7,632 bases of DNA, taken from contig CAWVUS010000263.1 of NCBI GenBank assembly GCA_963933195.1, positions 1 to 7,632 of the forward strand, in the 5' to 3' direction. The translations under genes were made by a program, and so were the position numbers. The stretch's first letter is position 1; every line of letters starts with the position of its first letter. Under the pieces are notes generated by a model. It made no database searches. It was not told the DNA's origin and saw only the letters and a program-made list of their open reading frames with translations. Positions 1 to 7,042 of this stretch are shown piece after piece. Origin of the DNA: UBA8437 sp963933195 (GTDB lineage Bacteria; Planctomycetota; Planctomycetia; Planctomycetales; Planctomycetaceae).

Positions 1-1445
1 GTCTCGAGCGAATCATCGGGCATTTCCTGCGGAAACAGCTGTGCCAACGACATCGTGTGTCGCACACCGTCGTTGAGGCGAATCTGTTCCTCGATGTGTC
101 GCACCTTGTCAAGTTTGCCCACGAACGCCATCGGCTGCGTGCCGAAATCGACGACAGCCTCGAGTGTGGTTGCACTGGTCAGATTCTGTTCGATCTGGCG
201 AGCATCCTGACGAACACGCCCAGTTGCGGGAAGAAAATCGATGGGGTCAATCCGGGTTTGCAACCGTGGAACGCCAATACCGGCGACGACAATCAGCACC
301 AGCGTCGCGACGGTCAGCAAACGACTGTTCCCCACGATCCTGGCAGCGAGCGAATTGCCTCGAGAACTCTGCAACCGGTTAGCGGCCGAACCGAGAGGTT
401 TCGGCGGAAACAGTGTCAACAGCGCCGGAACAACTCCCAGCCCGGCGACCAAGGCGACGATCGCCCCCAGTGCCCCGGCCATCCCGAACTGGCGAACCGG
501 CCCAATATCACTGACCCGCAACGACGCCAGTCCGATCGAGGTTGTCAACGTGGCCAGGCAGCACGGCTTCCATGCCAGGCCCAGTGCAGTCCCCAGGGGA
601 TCGGGGCTGTGCATCGCGTGACGGTAGTAGTGGACCAGGTGAACGGAGATGGCCAGGGTGAAGACCATCACCATCACTGGCAAGGCCCCCAGGATGAAGT
701 TCATCTCGGTGCCGCTCCAGGACAGCACCGCCAGTGTCAGGTTGATCGACCAGATGGTCAGTCCCAGAATACCACCGGTCAATTTCCAATCACGCAACGT
801 CCAGTAGAGCAGCACCAGGCAGACGGCCAGCGTGACCAGGAAGAACTTCTTGTTGTTCTCGCGACTGCCAAGACGATCGAGTTCCGAGACGATCACCGGA
901 GCTCCGGCCAATCGAGATTCCTCGAGTTGACAGTAAGCCAGTTCCTCCCGGACCGCGTTGACCGTGCCAACCCGATCGGCGAGTCCATCGGAGGACAGCA
1001 ACGCGGCGATTCCGATCAGGCCGTCGGGACCACGCGTGGCCGATAGACCCTCGAGCCGATCACGGGCCTCGTCTCGATCGACTCCCAGGTCCTCCATGAT
1101 CGACATCAGCCGGTAGGGGCTCCAGCAAACCCGAACCTCCGGCAACGCCTCGATCCGCTCACAAACCGCTTCGACCAGTTGCTCGTCGACGGCCGAATCG
1201 GACTCCTCACCGGGCAGCCCGACCAGAATGAGTTCCTCGGCGCCGAAACGCTCCTTGAACCCATCGTAGATCTGTCGCGCCGGAGCCTCGCCGGGCAACC
1301 AGGTCTCGATGTCATTGTTCGACGTCAACGACTCGGCGGTGACGAACAGAAAGGGAAACGTCAGGACCAAAAATCCCAACACCACACGGCTGTGTCGACG
1401 AAAAAATTCGGGCAGCATATGAAAGTCGTCCCGGAAAGCAGTCAT
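1..1445 (-). CDS. MMPL/RND-family (COG1033-type) membrane exporter, 3' end outside the window
   Basis: The frame is open from an ATG at 1445-1443 to the left edge, giving 481 residues with no stop, so the C-terminal half is missing. The layout matches the first repeat of the RND/MMPL superfamily. There is one TM helix at about residues 20-37, then a large extracytoplasmic loop (about 38-198). A block of hydrophobic helices follows at about 201-217, 223-243, 249-273, 292-308 and 317-346, then an amphipathic linker and a TM at about 377-393 that opens the second repeat. The segment VFTLAISVHLVHYYRH (261-276) aligns by eye with the TM4 motif of predicted RND exporters, usually G-x-A-D-S-V-H. Here Ile266 occupies the Asp position. 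Such proteins export lipids or other hydrophobic substrates across the inner membrane; the substrate here is unknown. No Shine-Dalgarno precedes the ATG: the leader is A-rich. ATG at codon 10 is an alternative start. Family call is firm, substrate open. Confidence 0.9.
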   Translation of the reverse strand, partial: MTAFRDDFHMLPEFFRRHSRVVLGFLVLTFPFLFVTAESLTSNNDIETWLPGEAPARQIYDGFKERFGAEELILVGLPGEESDSAVDEQLVEAVCERIEALPEVRVCWSPYRLMSIMEDLGVDRDEARDRLEGLSATRGPDGLIGIAALLSSDGLADRVGTVNAVREELAYCQLEESRLAGAPVIVSELDRLGSRENNKKFFLVTLAVCLVLLYWTLRDWKLTGGILGLTIWSINLTLAVLSWSGTEMNFILGALPVMVMVFTLAISVHLVHYYRHAMHSPDPLGTALGLAWKPCCLATLTTSIGLASLRVSDIGPVRQFGMAGALGAIVALVAGLGVVPALLTLFPPKPLGSAANRLQSSRGNSLAARIVGNSRLLTVATLVLIVVAGIGVPRLQTRIDPIDFLPATGRVRQDARQIEQNLTSATTLEAVVDFGTQPMAFVGKLDKVRHIEEQIRLNDGVRHTMSLAQLFPQEMPDDSLE

Positions 1446-1671
1446 TAGTTGTCTATTTTTTGGGCAAGCACCGCTGGAACGGTGGCCGCTGGGCGAAAAC
1501 GAAACCGCGCAGACCAGCACCAACGGCTTCTACTGACTATCGAATCAACGGCAGAAAACCGTGACTGGAAACACAGCCGTGGTACCGGACACGGCGACAC
1601 CACGTCGGCTGGGACGGACGACCGCTACCAGTGCCAAAACCCGATTCGGGTTGGAGCGTGTGGGGGTCGGA
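1446..1671. other. Intergenic region upstream of the MMPL gene, no gene seen
   Basis: This 226-base gap separates the lipoprotein gene from the MMPL gene, both on the minus strand. I find no coding frame with protein-like composition and no convincing -35/-10 pair. It contains the small terminator hairpin described separately, a weak 5-bp hairpin (CACCG/CGGTG, 1469-1484) inside the presumed MMPL leader, and an A6 run (minus strand) shortly before the ATG. The size and the terminator suggest that the MMPL gene has its own promoter here, but I cannot place it. Confidence 0.4.
1634..1652 (-). terminator. Small intrinsic terminator after the lipoprotein gene
   Basis: Read on the minus strand, AACCCG-AAT-CGGGTT forms a perfect 6-bp stem with a 3-base loop. 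The last bases of the stem run into TTTT. It begins about 20 bases after the TAA stop of the lipoprotein gene. The stem is short and the T-run is only four bases, so it would be a weak terminator. The position is what makes it credible. Confidence 0.4.
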
Positions 1672-2484
1672 TTATTCCAGCGGTGAAACCGATGGCCACC
1701 CGAAACGCCGGGACAACCCGATTAACCCGACCATCCCGACGAGCCCGATCACGGTGAGCCACCACGGGACATGGCGACGCACCTCGCTGGTGGCCGGAGT
1801 CCTGGAAACGCTGGTTTGAGGTGAGACGACGGCGGGACGACTTTCGTCTCTCGACCAGTCGATGACATCAGGCAAACGCACCACGGCAGCCGTCGCCAGG
1901 CCAGGCTTCAGAGCCCCGGGCGTTTCCGACGTTTCGGGCAACTCGTTGGGCACGGTCGATTCGACAACGATCTGTGGAATGGGAACGACGGCCGGACGGA
2001 CCACTGAACCACCACCGACCGGCTCAATGAGCCCGGGGGTCTCTGCTTCCGAGTTTTCCGACGACCTGGTCAGCCGGGGAATGGGTGGAGCAGGAGGCGA
2101 ATCGGTCTTCTCGAGCGCGGCCTCCAGGCGACTCAATGCCTGTCCGAATCCCACCGGACGACGGCTCTCCGGATCGACGAGTTTCGGCTCCGACGCCGCA
2201 TTTCCCGGTGTTGCCGAAACGGGGGAATCTTTGACCACGGCCGTCCCGCCAATCGTCACTGGAGCATCGACGGGAACCAGGTCACCGGCTGCGTTGGCTC
2301 TGACCCTGGCGGTGACGTCGGTGACATTCACCGTCGCGGCGGGCTGTTCCGCTGGAGGAGCATCGTAGCCTGCCAGTGGCCACGCCGTGGCACACCCGGA
2401 AGAGACCAGCAATGTGGTCCCCACCAGCAAGCTCACCAGGGCTGCACCGGCCCGGGACTGTTTTGATTGAGAGCAGGTCTCCAC
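1672..2484 (-). CDS. Putative lipoprotein with a C-terminal membrane anchor, function unknown
   Basis: I do not recognise a family. I start it at GTG 2484-2482 rather than the upstream ATG at 2547, because GAGAGGA lies six bases before the GTG and because this gives a normal signal peptide. The 270-residue product has a short polar n-region with Lys8 and Arg11, a hydrophobic core (about 12-27) and SSGC ending at Cys31, a lipobox-like site. Ser at the -3 position is not the preferred residue, so lipidation is probable rather than certain. The middle (about 40-230) is rich in Pro, Ser, Val, Thr and Glu and looks poorly ordered. A second hydrophobic segment, PWWLTVIGLVGMVGLIGL (about 240-257), is followed by SRRFGW, typical of a stop-transfer anchor with a basic cytoplasmic tail. 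It lies 132 bases downstream of nfo on the same strand. Expected location is the periplasm, tethered at both ends if both signals work. Confidence 0.72.
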   Translation of the reverse strand: METCSQSKQSRAGAALVSLLVGTTLLVSSGCATAWPLAGYDAPPAEQPAATVNVTDVTARVRANAAGDLVPVDAPVTIGGTAVVKDSPVSATPGNAASEPKLVDPESRRPVGFGQALSRLEAALEKTDSPPAPPIPRLTRSSENSEAETPGLIEPVGGGSVVRPAVVPIPQIVVESTVPNELPETSETPGALKPGLATAAVVRLPDVIDWSRDESRPAVVSPQTSVSRTPATSEVRRHVPWWLTVIGLVGMVGLIGLSRRFGWPSVSPLE

Positions 2485-2490
2485 GCGAGA

Positions 2491-2497
2491 TCCTCTC
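2491..2497 (-). promoter_or_regulatory. Ribosome binding site that decides the lipoprotein start
   Basis: The minus strand reads GAGAGGA with a six-base spacer to the GTG at 2484-2482. This is a strong Shine-Dalgarno match at good spacing, and the resulting N-terminus is a compact lipoprotein signal peptide. The longer frame from ATG 2547 would add 21 charged residues (MPIRDEVGEWW...) in front of the signal peptide. Confidence 0.65.
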
Positions 2498-2616
2498 GCC
2501 CGTCGCTCAATGGTCCACCATTCCCCCACCTCGTCCCTGATCGGCAACGAAACAGGTTGGACATGAGCCGGTTTTGCCGATTCTGCCGCTCGGATCGTTC
2601 CACGGTCCCTGGCAAC

Positions 2617-3471
<855 letters not shown>

Positions 3472-3565
3472 CGAACGTCTTCCTGGAAATCACGGGGCAT
3501 CGGAGTCACGAAACAGCGAGGGTACCGGAGATACAACGCGATGCAACCTCGCCGCCGAAAGCCCC

Positions 3566-3595
3566 TTGTGTCGGCTCAACCGCCCTCCCTAGTAT
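3566..3595 (+). promoter_or_regulatory. Possible sigma-70-type promoter for the plus-strand gene
   Basis: In the divergent 3472-3637 region the plus strand carries TTGTGT (3566-3571) and TAGTAT (3590-3595) with an 18-base spacer. The hexamers match the housekeeping consensus at four of six and five of six positions. Transcription would start near 3602, about 35 bases before the GTG start at 3638. I found only a poor candidate for nfo on the other strand. Confidence 0.35.
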
Positions 3596-3626
3596 CGATT
3601 CACAGCCGCTGACGTCCCGATCTATC

Positions 3627-3630
3627 GAGG
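3627..3630 (+). promoter_or_regulatory. Ribosome binding site supporting a GTG start
   Basis: GAGG lies seven bases before the GTG at 3638-3640. It supports translation from this GTG, which also places the hydrophobic segment directly at the N-terminus. Confidence 0.55.
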
Positions 3631-3637
3631 CCATTCC

Positions 3638-4114
3638 GTGTCGAACCTGATTCTGTTCGCGATCGCCGTCCCAGTGGCGCTGCTGCTGGGATTGCTCCTG
3701 GTGGCCCCCCAACTGGCTCGCCGCTTTCGTCGACGCCAGGAAGTCTCGGCGGTCGGCCTGTTCCGGATGCAACGTGAACAACTGGAAGCCAAGTTCTTTG
3801 ACCTGGCACGGGGCCGCGGGATTCCCCGTGACCTGCGATGGGTCGACTGCGAGTGGCTTCCCGAAGTCACCTGGGGACGATCGATCGAGGACGGAATGCT
3901 GACGGCGTTTGTCGGTGTGAACATCCGCTTCGAGGCCATCGAGGGAGGCGACATGGAGGATGTCGAAGCCGTGGGCCTGGTGCGAGACGCGGCGGCGATT
4001 TTCCATTTCCAGGACGGTCGCTGGGGAACCGGAGGACGGGCGATGTTCAACATGGATCCCGTCGATGCGATCGACCGCCTGTCCGGACAGTACGAGCCAG
4101 TGACAACCGGCTGA
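3638..4114 (+). CDS. Membrane-anchored protein of unknown function
   Basis: Encodes 158 residues from a GTG start with a GAGG ribosome site. Residues 3-26 form one strongly hydrophobic helix (LILFAIAVPVALLLGLLLVAP), followed by a basic cluster ARRFRRR, so the bulk of the protein should sit in the cytoplasm with an N-terminal signal anchor. The rest is an ordered-looking soluble domain of about 120 residues. It has a helical start (RMQREQLEAKFFDLARGRG), then Trp-rich and beta-type segments: LRWVDCEWLPEV, LTAFVGVNIRFEAIEGG, AAAIFHFQDGRWGTGGRAMFNMDPVDAIDRL. It has no catalytic motif I can name. From memory, similar proteins with RWVDC.W, VGV.IRFE.IEGG and F.F.DGRW occur across planctomycetes, unstudied; I cannot verify that here. 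It is the only plus-strand gene in the window, divergent from nfo and convergent with the methyltransferase gene (29-base gap). Confidence 0.82.
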   Translation: MSNLILFAIAVPVALLLGLLLVAPQLARRFRRRQEVSAVGLFRMQREQLEAKFFDLARGRGIPRDLRWVDCEWLPEVTWGRSIEDGMLTAFVGVNIRFEAIEGGDMEDVEAVGLVRDAAAIFHFQDGRWGTGGRAMFNMDPVDAIDRLSGQYEPVTTG

Positions 4115-4143
4115 GACCAGGGCTCCCCCGCAGAGCAACTCGG

Positions 4144-5085
4144 CTAGAGCAATTCCAGTTGCCGGTCATCGGGCCGCGACTTGGCCGCCCTGTCACTGAG
4201 CCTGACGCCCGCTGATGTTCTCGGGGCGCTGGTCAATGGATTCTCGGTTCCCTCGAGAGGATCACCCGGAGCGATTGACGCCAGCCGCTTGCTGGCAAGT
4301 TCGCTGTACTCCTCGGACAGTTCGAACCCGATCGGCAGCCGCTCCAACTTCCGGGCAACCGCCAGCGTGGTGCCGCTGCCGGCGAATGGGTCCAGAACCA
4401 CGTCGCCGGGATTTGAACACGCACGGACAATCCGACCCAGCAACTGCTCGGGCATCTGGCACCCGTGCCAACCGGCACGTTCCTTGAAGGTGCCGTTGAC
4501 CCGCGGAAAGTACCAGGTGTCCTCATCGGCCCCGAAGGACTCGGGGATGTCCTGGGGCCGCAACACCCAGGTGTCGTCGGGCAACCGTCCGCGAGGATTG
4601 GCCCGCTTGTCGCCGTAGACCAATTGTCGCGCCGAGGGAACCCGGATCTCAGGATCGTCGGCGTTGAACGTGAACGACGACTCGTCCTTGACGAAGTAAA
4701 ACAGGTGCGCATGCGAACGGCTGAACTTCTTCGTGCAATTGACCCCAAAGGTGTAGTACCAGATGACCCAGTTGCGAAGTGCGAGCGAATGATCCTGCTT
4801 TTGCATCACCGACAACTCGGCGGCGTACTCGTCACCGATCGCCAGCCAGAAGGTTCCACCCGGCTTCAGTACCCGCACCACCTCGGCGGTCCATCGCCGG
4901 CTCCACGCGAGGTAGTCATCGGCATCCCGCCGGTCGTCGTACTCGTCGTACTCGTATCCGATATTGAACGGTGGATCGGCAAACGCGAGATCCACGCACC
5001 CGTCGGGCAATTCGGCGAGACCCTCCAGGCAATCCCGGTTGTGGATCTGTCCGAGCAGTGCGTCGGGGATCACCGGAACATCCAT
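4144..5085 (-). CDS. Site-specific DNA methyltransferase, beta class, probably solitary
   Basis: S-adenosylmethionine-dependent amino-methyltransferase acting on adenine N6 (or cytosine N4). From ATG 5085 it has 313 residues. The catalytic motif IV is ADPPFNIGY (DPPF at 37-40). A likely motif V/VI region follows (VRVLKPGGTFWLAIGD, about 70-85), then a variable region (about 115-210) that should hold the target-recognition domain. The AdoMet-binding motif I, DPFAGSGTT (232-240), comes after it, then GFELSEEY (253-260). Motif IV before motif I defines the beta class. DPPF is more typical of adenine than cytosine methylation. The frame extends to a GTG at 5112, adding nine residues, but no ribosome site precedes that codon; the ATG has a GAGG eleven bases away, so the start is not settled. 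The last 35 residues are polar and probably flexible. No restriction endonuclease is adjacent. It lies just behind the FAH-fold gene, likely co-transcribed. Confidence 0.92.
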   Translation of the reverse strand: MDVPVIPDALLGQIHNRDCLEGLAELPDGCVDLAFADPPFNIGYEYDEYDDRRDADDYLAWSRRWTAEVVRVLKPGGTFWLAIGDEYAAELSVMQKQDHSLALRNWVIWYYTFGVNCTKKFSRSHAHLFYFVKDESSFTFNADDPEIRVPSARQLVYGDKRANPRGRLPDDTWVLRPQDIPESFGADEDTWYFPRVNGTFKERAGWHGCQMPEQLLGRIVRACSNPGDVVLDPFAGSGTTLAVARKLERLPIGFELSEEYSELASKRLASIAPGDPLEGTENPLTSAPRTSAGVRLSDRAAKSRPDDRQLELL

Positions 5086-5132
5086 AACGGAATGGGCCTC
5101 GTGCCGATTCACAACACGGAAAACATGACGTC

Positions 5133-6005
5133 TCAGGCGGGGTCCTTGACCACCGGATTGGTCAGGTTACCGATGCCAGTGACCGAAATCGAGACCGTGT
5201 CGCCATCTTCCAGGGTGAACTCGTCAGGCGGGACAATCCCGGTGCCGGTCATCAACACCACGCCGTCAGGAAAAACGTTCTCACGGCTGAGCCAGCCGAT
5301 GAGATCTTCAAAGGTCCGGGCCATTCGATCCAGGTTCGTGGTGCCATCAAAGACCGTCTCTCCAGCCCGCTGGATCTCGATCGCGATCTCGGTGCCAGGA
5401 CGATCAAGTGACCCATCGGCCAGGAGGACGCATGGGCCCAGGCCAGCCGCGTCCCGGTAACATTTCGCCTGGGGCAGGTAGAGAGGATTCTCACCCTCGA
5501 TGTCTCGCGCCGACACGTCATTGCCGATCGTGTAGCCCACCAGCCTCAGATCGGGACTGATCACCAGGACAAACTCGGGTTCGGGAACAGTCCAGTCACT
5601 GTCGGCTCGAACTCGTACCGGGTCCCCCGGGCCGGCGACACGATGGGGGGTGGCCTTGAGAAACAATTCCGGGCGATCAGCCGTGTAGACCTTGTCGTAG
5701 TGAGTCGCGGCGCTCTCGGACTCTTCCATCCGAGCCACCTGGCTCCGCTTGTAGGTCACACCTGCGGCCCACACCTCCTGGCTGTCAACCGGAGCCAGGC
5801 ACGAGTAGCCTCCGGCCGCCAGTTCGGTGGTCCCGGCATCGACCAACCGTTGGACGGCAGCACGAGGATCTGCCGAGTGAAGCAGATCGGCCAGCGAACT
5901 GATGCTCTCGGAGCCCGAAAGATCCAGCAATGATGCCGAACCATCCTCGGACAACACGGCCACTCCGATTGAACCCTCAACGGTACGAACCCTGGCTAAC
6001 CTCAT
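5133..6005 (-). CDS. Fumarylacetoacetate hydrolase-fold enzyme, resembles 2-keto-3-deoxy-D-arabinonate dehydratase
   Basis: Encodes 290 residues. FAH-superfamily enzymes bind a divalent metal and act on 2-keto acids. The metal site is visible as PEPE (Glu142 and Glu144) and GND (Asp163). Lys181, in LPQAKCY, is a likely active-site residue. The longer context WAAGVTYKRS (79-88), DRPELFLKAT (110-119) and GYTIGNDVSARDIEGENPLY (157-176) is closest, from memory, to the archaeal and bacterial KdaD group, which dehydrates 2-keto-3-deoxy-D-arabinonate to 2,5-dioxopentanoate. The N-terminal 70 residues form the usual small domain. The ATG at 6005-6003 has GGTGG eight bases upstream. No pentose or sugar-acid pathway genes flank it, so the substrate remains open; other hydrolases or hydratases of the same fold cannot be excluded. 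Its stop is 47 bases before the methyltransferase ATG, suggesting shared transcription. Confidence 0.88.
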   Translation of the reverse strand: MRLARVRTVEGSIGVAVLSEDGSASLLDLSGSESISSLADLLHSADPRAAVQRLVDAGTTELAAGGYSCLAPVDSQEVWAAGVTYKRSQVARMEESESAATHYDKVYTADRPELFLKATPHRVAGPGDPVRVRADSDWTVPEPEFVLVISPDLRLVGYTIGNDVSARDIEGENPLYLPQAKCYRDAAGLGPCVLLADGSLDRPGTEIAIEIQRAGETVFDGTTNLDRMARTFEDLIGWLSRENVFPDGVVLMTGTGIVPPDEFTLEDGDTVSISVTGIGNLTNPVVKDPA

Positions 6006-6076
6006 CGCTCAATCCACCCTGGCAATCTGCAAAAATGTTTCCACGCGTCGGACAACCACCCCGTGATGGCAACGTG

Positions 6077-7042
6077 TCACGATCCTACCGGACCCTCGCC
6101 GGTACGCAAGCACTCGAGAGTCTGCTGGAAATCCTCCGGCAACGGCGCCTCGAACCGGATCGACCGACCGGTGACCGGATGGGTCACTTCCAGCGAATGG
6201 GCATGCAACGTCTGGCGACGAGCCGGAAACACCCGGCCCTCTGGACGATCACCACCGTACAGCCTGTCGGCAAGCACGGGATGGCCCAGGTGGGCCAGGT
6301 GGACGCGGAGTTGATGAGTGCGACCGGTCCGGGGAGACAGCCTCACGTAGGACAGCCGCTCGAATCGCTCAAGCACCTCGTAGAACGTTTCAGCATGCCG
6401 GGCCTTGCCACCGGCTGGCACCACCCGCATCTTCTCGCGATTGCGACGACTGGGACCCAGGTACGTCTCGATGTAATCGCTGTCCAGTTCGGGGCGGCCC
6501 CAGCAGATGGCGAGGTAACGCTTGGTCACCTCGCGATGTTCAAATTGCCGCGAAAGCTTGTGGTGGACCTGGTTGTTCTTGGCCACCAGGATCACGCCGG
6601 TGGTGTCCCGGTCGAGACGATGAACGATGCCCGGTCGCAACATGCCACCAACGTCACTCAACGAATCAAAGTGAAACTGCAGGGCGGCAACCAACGTTCC
6701 TGTCGTTTGGCCACGTCCCGGATGAACGATCATGTCAGCTGCCTTGTTGATCGCCACCAGGTGCTCGTCCTCGTACAACACCGACAACGGCAGATCCTCG
6801 GGTTCGACCCGTGGCGACGATTCCTCGGGCAAACTCAACTCGATCACGTCGTTGACCCGCAAACGACGCGACGACTTGGCCGCCAACCCATTGACCGTCA
6901 CCGCCCCCGAAGCAATCGAGGACTGGAACTGCGCCCGACTGAAATTGGGGTAAAGCCGGACAAGATAGTGGTCCAGTCGCCACCCATGGGCCCGGGACTC
7001 GACGGTCACCCGGATCGGCGACCCTCCACCCGCCTGGCTCAT
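6077..7042 (-). CDS. rluD: RluA-family (RluD-like) 23S rRNA pseudouridine synthase
   Basis: Encodes 321 residues, close to the length of E. coli RluD. It isomerises specific uridines to pseudouridine in structured RNA, most likely large-subunit rRNA. An N-terminal S4 RNA-binding domain is seen in RLDHYLVRLYPNFSRAQFQ...GAVTVNG (22-52). The catalytic domain contains LVAINKAADMIVHPG (95-109), the invariant HRLDRDTTGVILVAK (141-155) with catalytic Asp144, and RTGRTHQLRVHLAHLGHP (238-255). The C-terminal HAHSLEVTHPVTG is also typical. S4 plus length favour RluD over RluA, but which uridine is modified cannot be read from sequence. The ATG at 7042 overlaps the stop of the upstream gene as ATGA. No good Shine-Dalgarno precedes it, only the purine-rich GAAGAAG of the upstream repeat, so translation probably depends on coupling to the upstream gene. 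The FAH-fold gene follows after 71 bases. Confidence 0.95.
   Translation of the reverse strand: MSQAGGGSPIRVTVESRAHGWRLDHYLVRLYPNFSRAQFQSSIASGAVTVNGLAAKSSRRLRVNDVIELSLPEESSPRVEPEDLPLSVLYEDEHLVAINKAADMIVHPGRGQTTGTLVAALQFHFDSLSDVGGMLRPGIVHRLDRDTTGVILVAKNNQVHHKLSRQFEHREVTKRYLAICWGRPELDSDYIETYLGPSRRNREKMRVVPAGGKARHAETFYEVLERFERLSYVRLSPRTGRTHQLRVHLAHLGHPVLADRLYGGDRPEGRVFPARRQTLHAHSLEVTHPVTGRSIRFEAPLPEDFQQTLECLRTGEGPVGS

Noticed and set aside
57..1046. Open frame of 329 codons on the plus strand
   Set aside because: It lies opposite the MMPL gene. Its translation is rich in Arg, Gln, Gly and His without hydrophobic or domain structure, as expected for an antisense shadow in GC-rich DNA, whereas the minus strand gives a clear multi-TM protein.
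1862..2368. Open frame of 168 codons on the plus strand, rich in Ser, Thr, Gly and Pro
   Set aside because: It mirrors the disordered middle of the lipoprotein gene, which has a ribosome site, signal peptide and TM anchor on the minus strand. The low-complexity composition arises in both readings.
2548..2616. Hairpin after nfo (CCGA and TCGG arms)
   Set aside because: The stem is only four base pairs with a nine-base loop and no following T-run, so it is not distinguishable from chance.
3519..3546. Possible nfo promoter on the minus strand (TTGCAT, 16 bases, TACCCT)
   Set aside because: The -10 element matches only three of six consensus positions. A promoter is expected in this region, but this pair is too weak to list.
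3506..4138. Open frame of 210 codons on the minus strand across the divergent region
   Set aside because: It would cover the promoter region and the whole plus-strand gene, and has no domain-like sequence. The plus-strand frame has a ribosome site, TM helix and ordered domain.
4115..4143. Bidirectional terminator between the convergent genes
   Set aside because: The 29-base gap contains neither a stable hairpin nor a T-run on either strand.
4465..5460. Open frame of 331 codons on the plus strand
   Set aside because: It is antisense to the methyltransferase and FAH-fold genes, both of which have unmistakable catalytic motifs on the minus strand.
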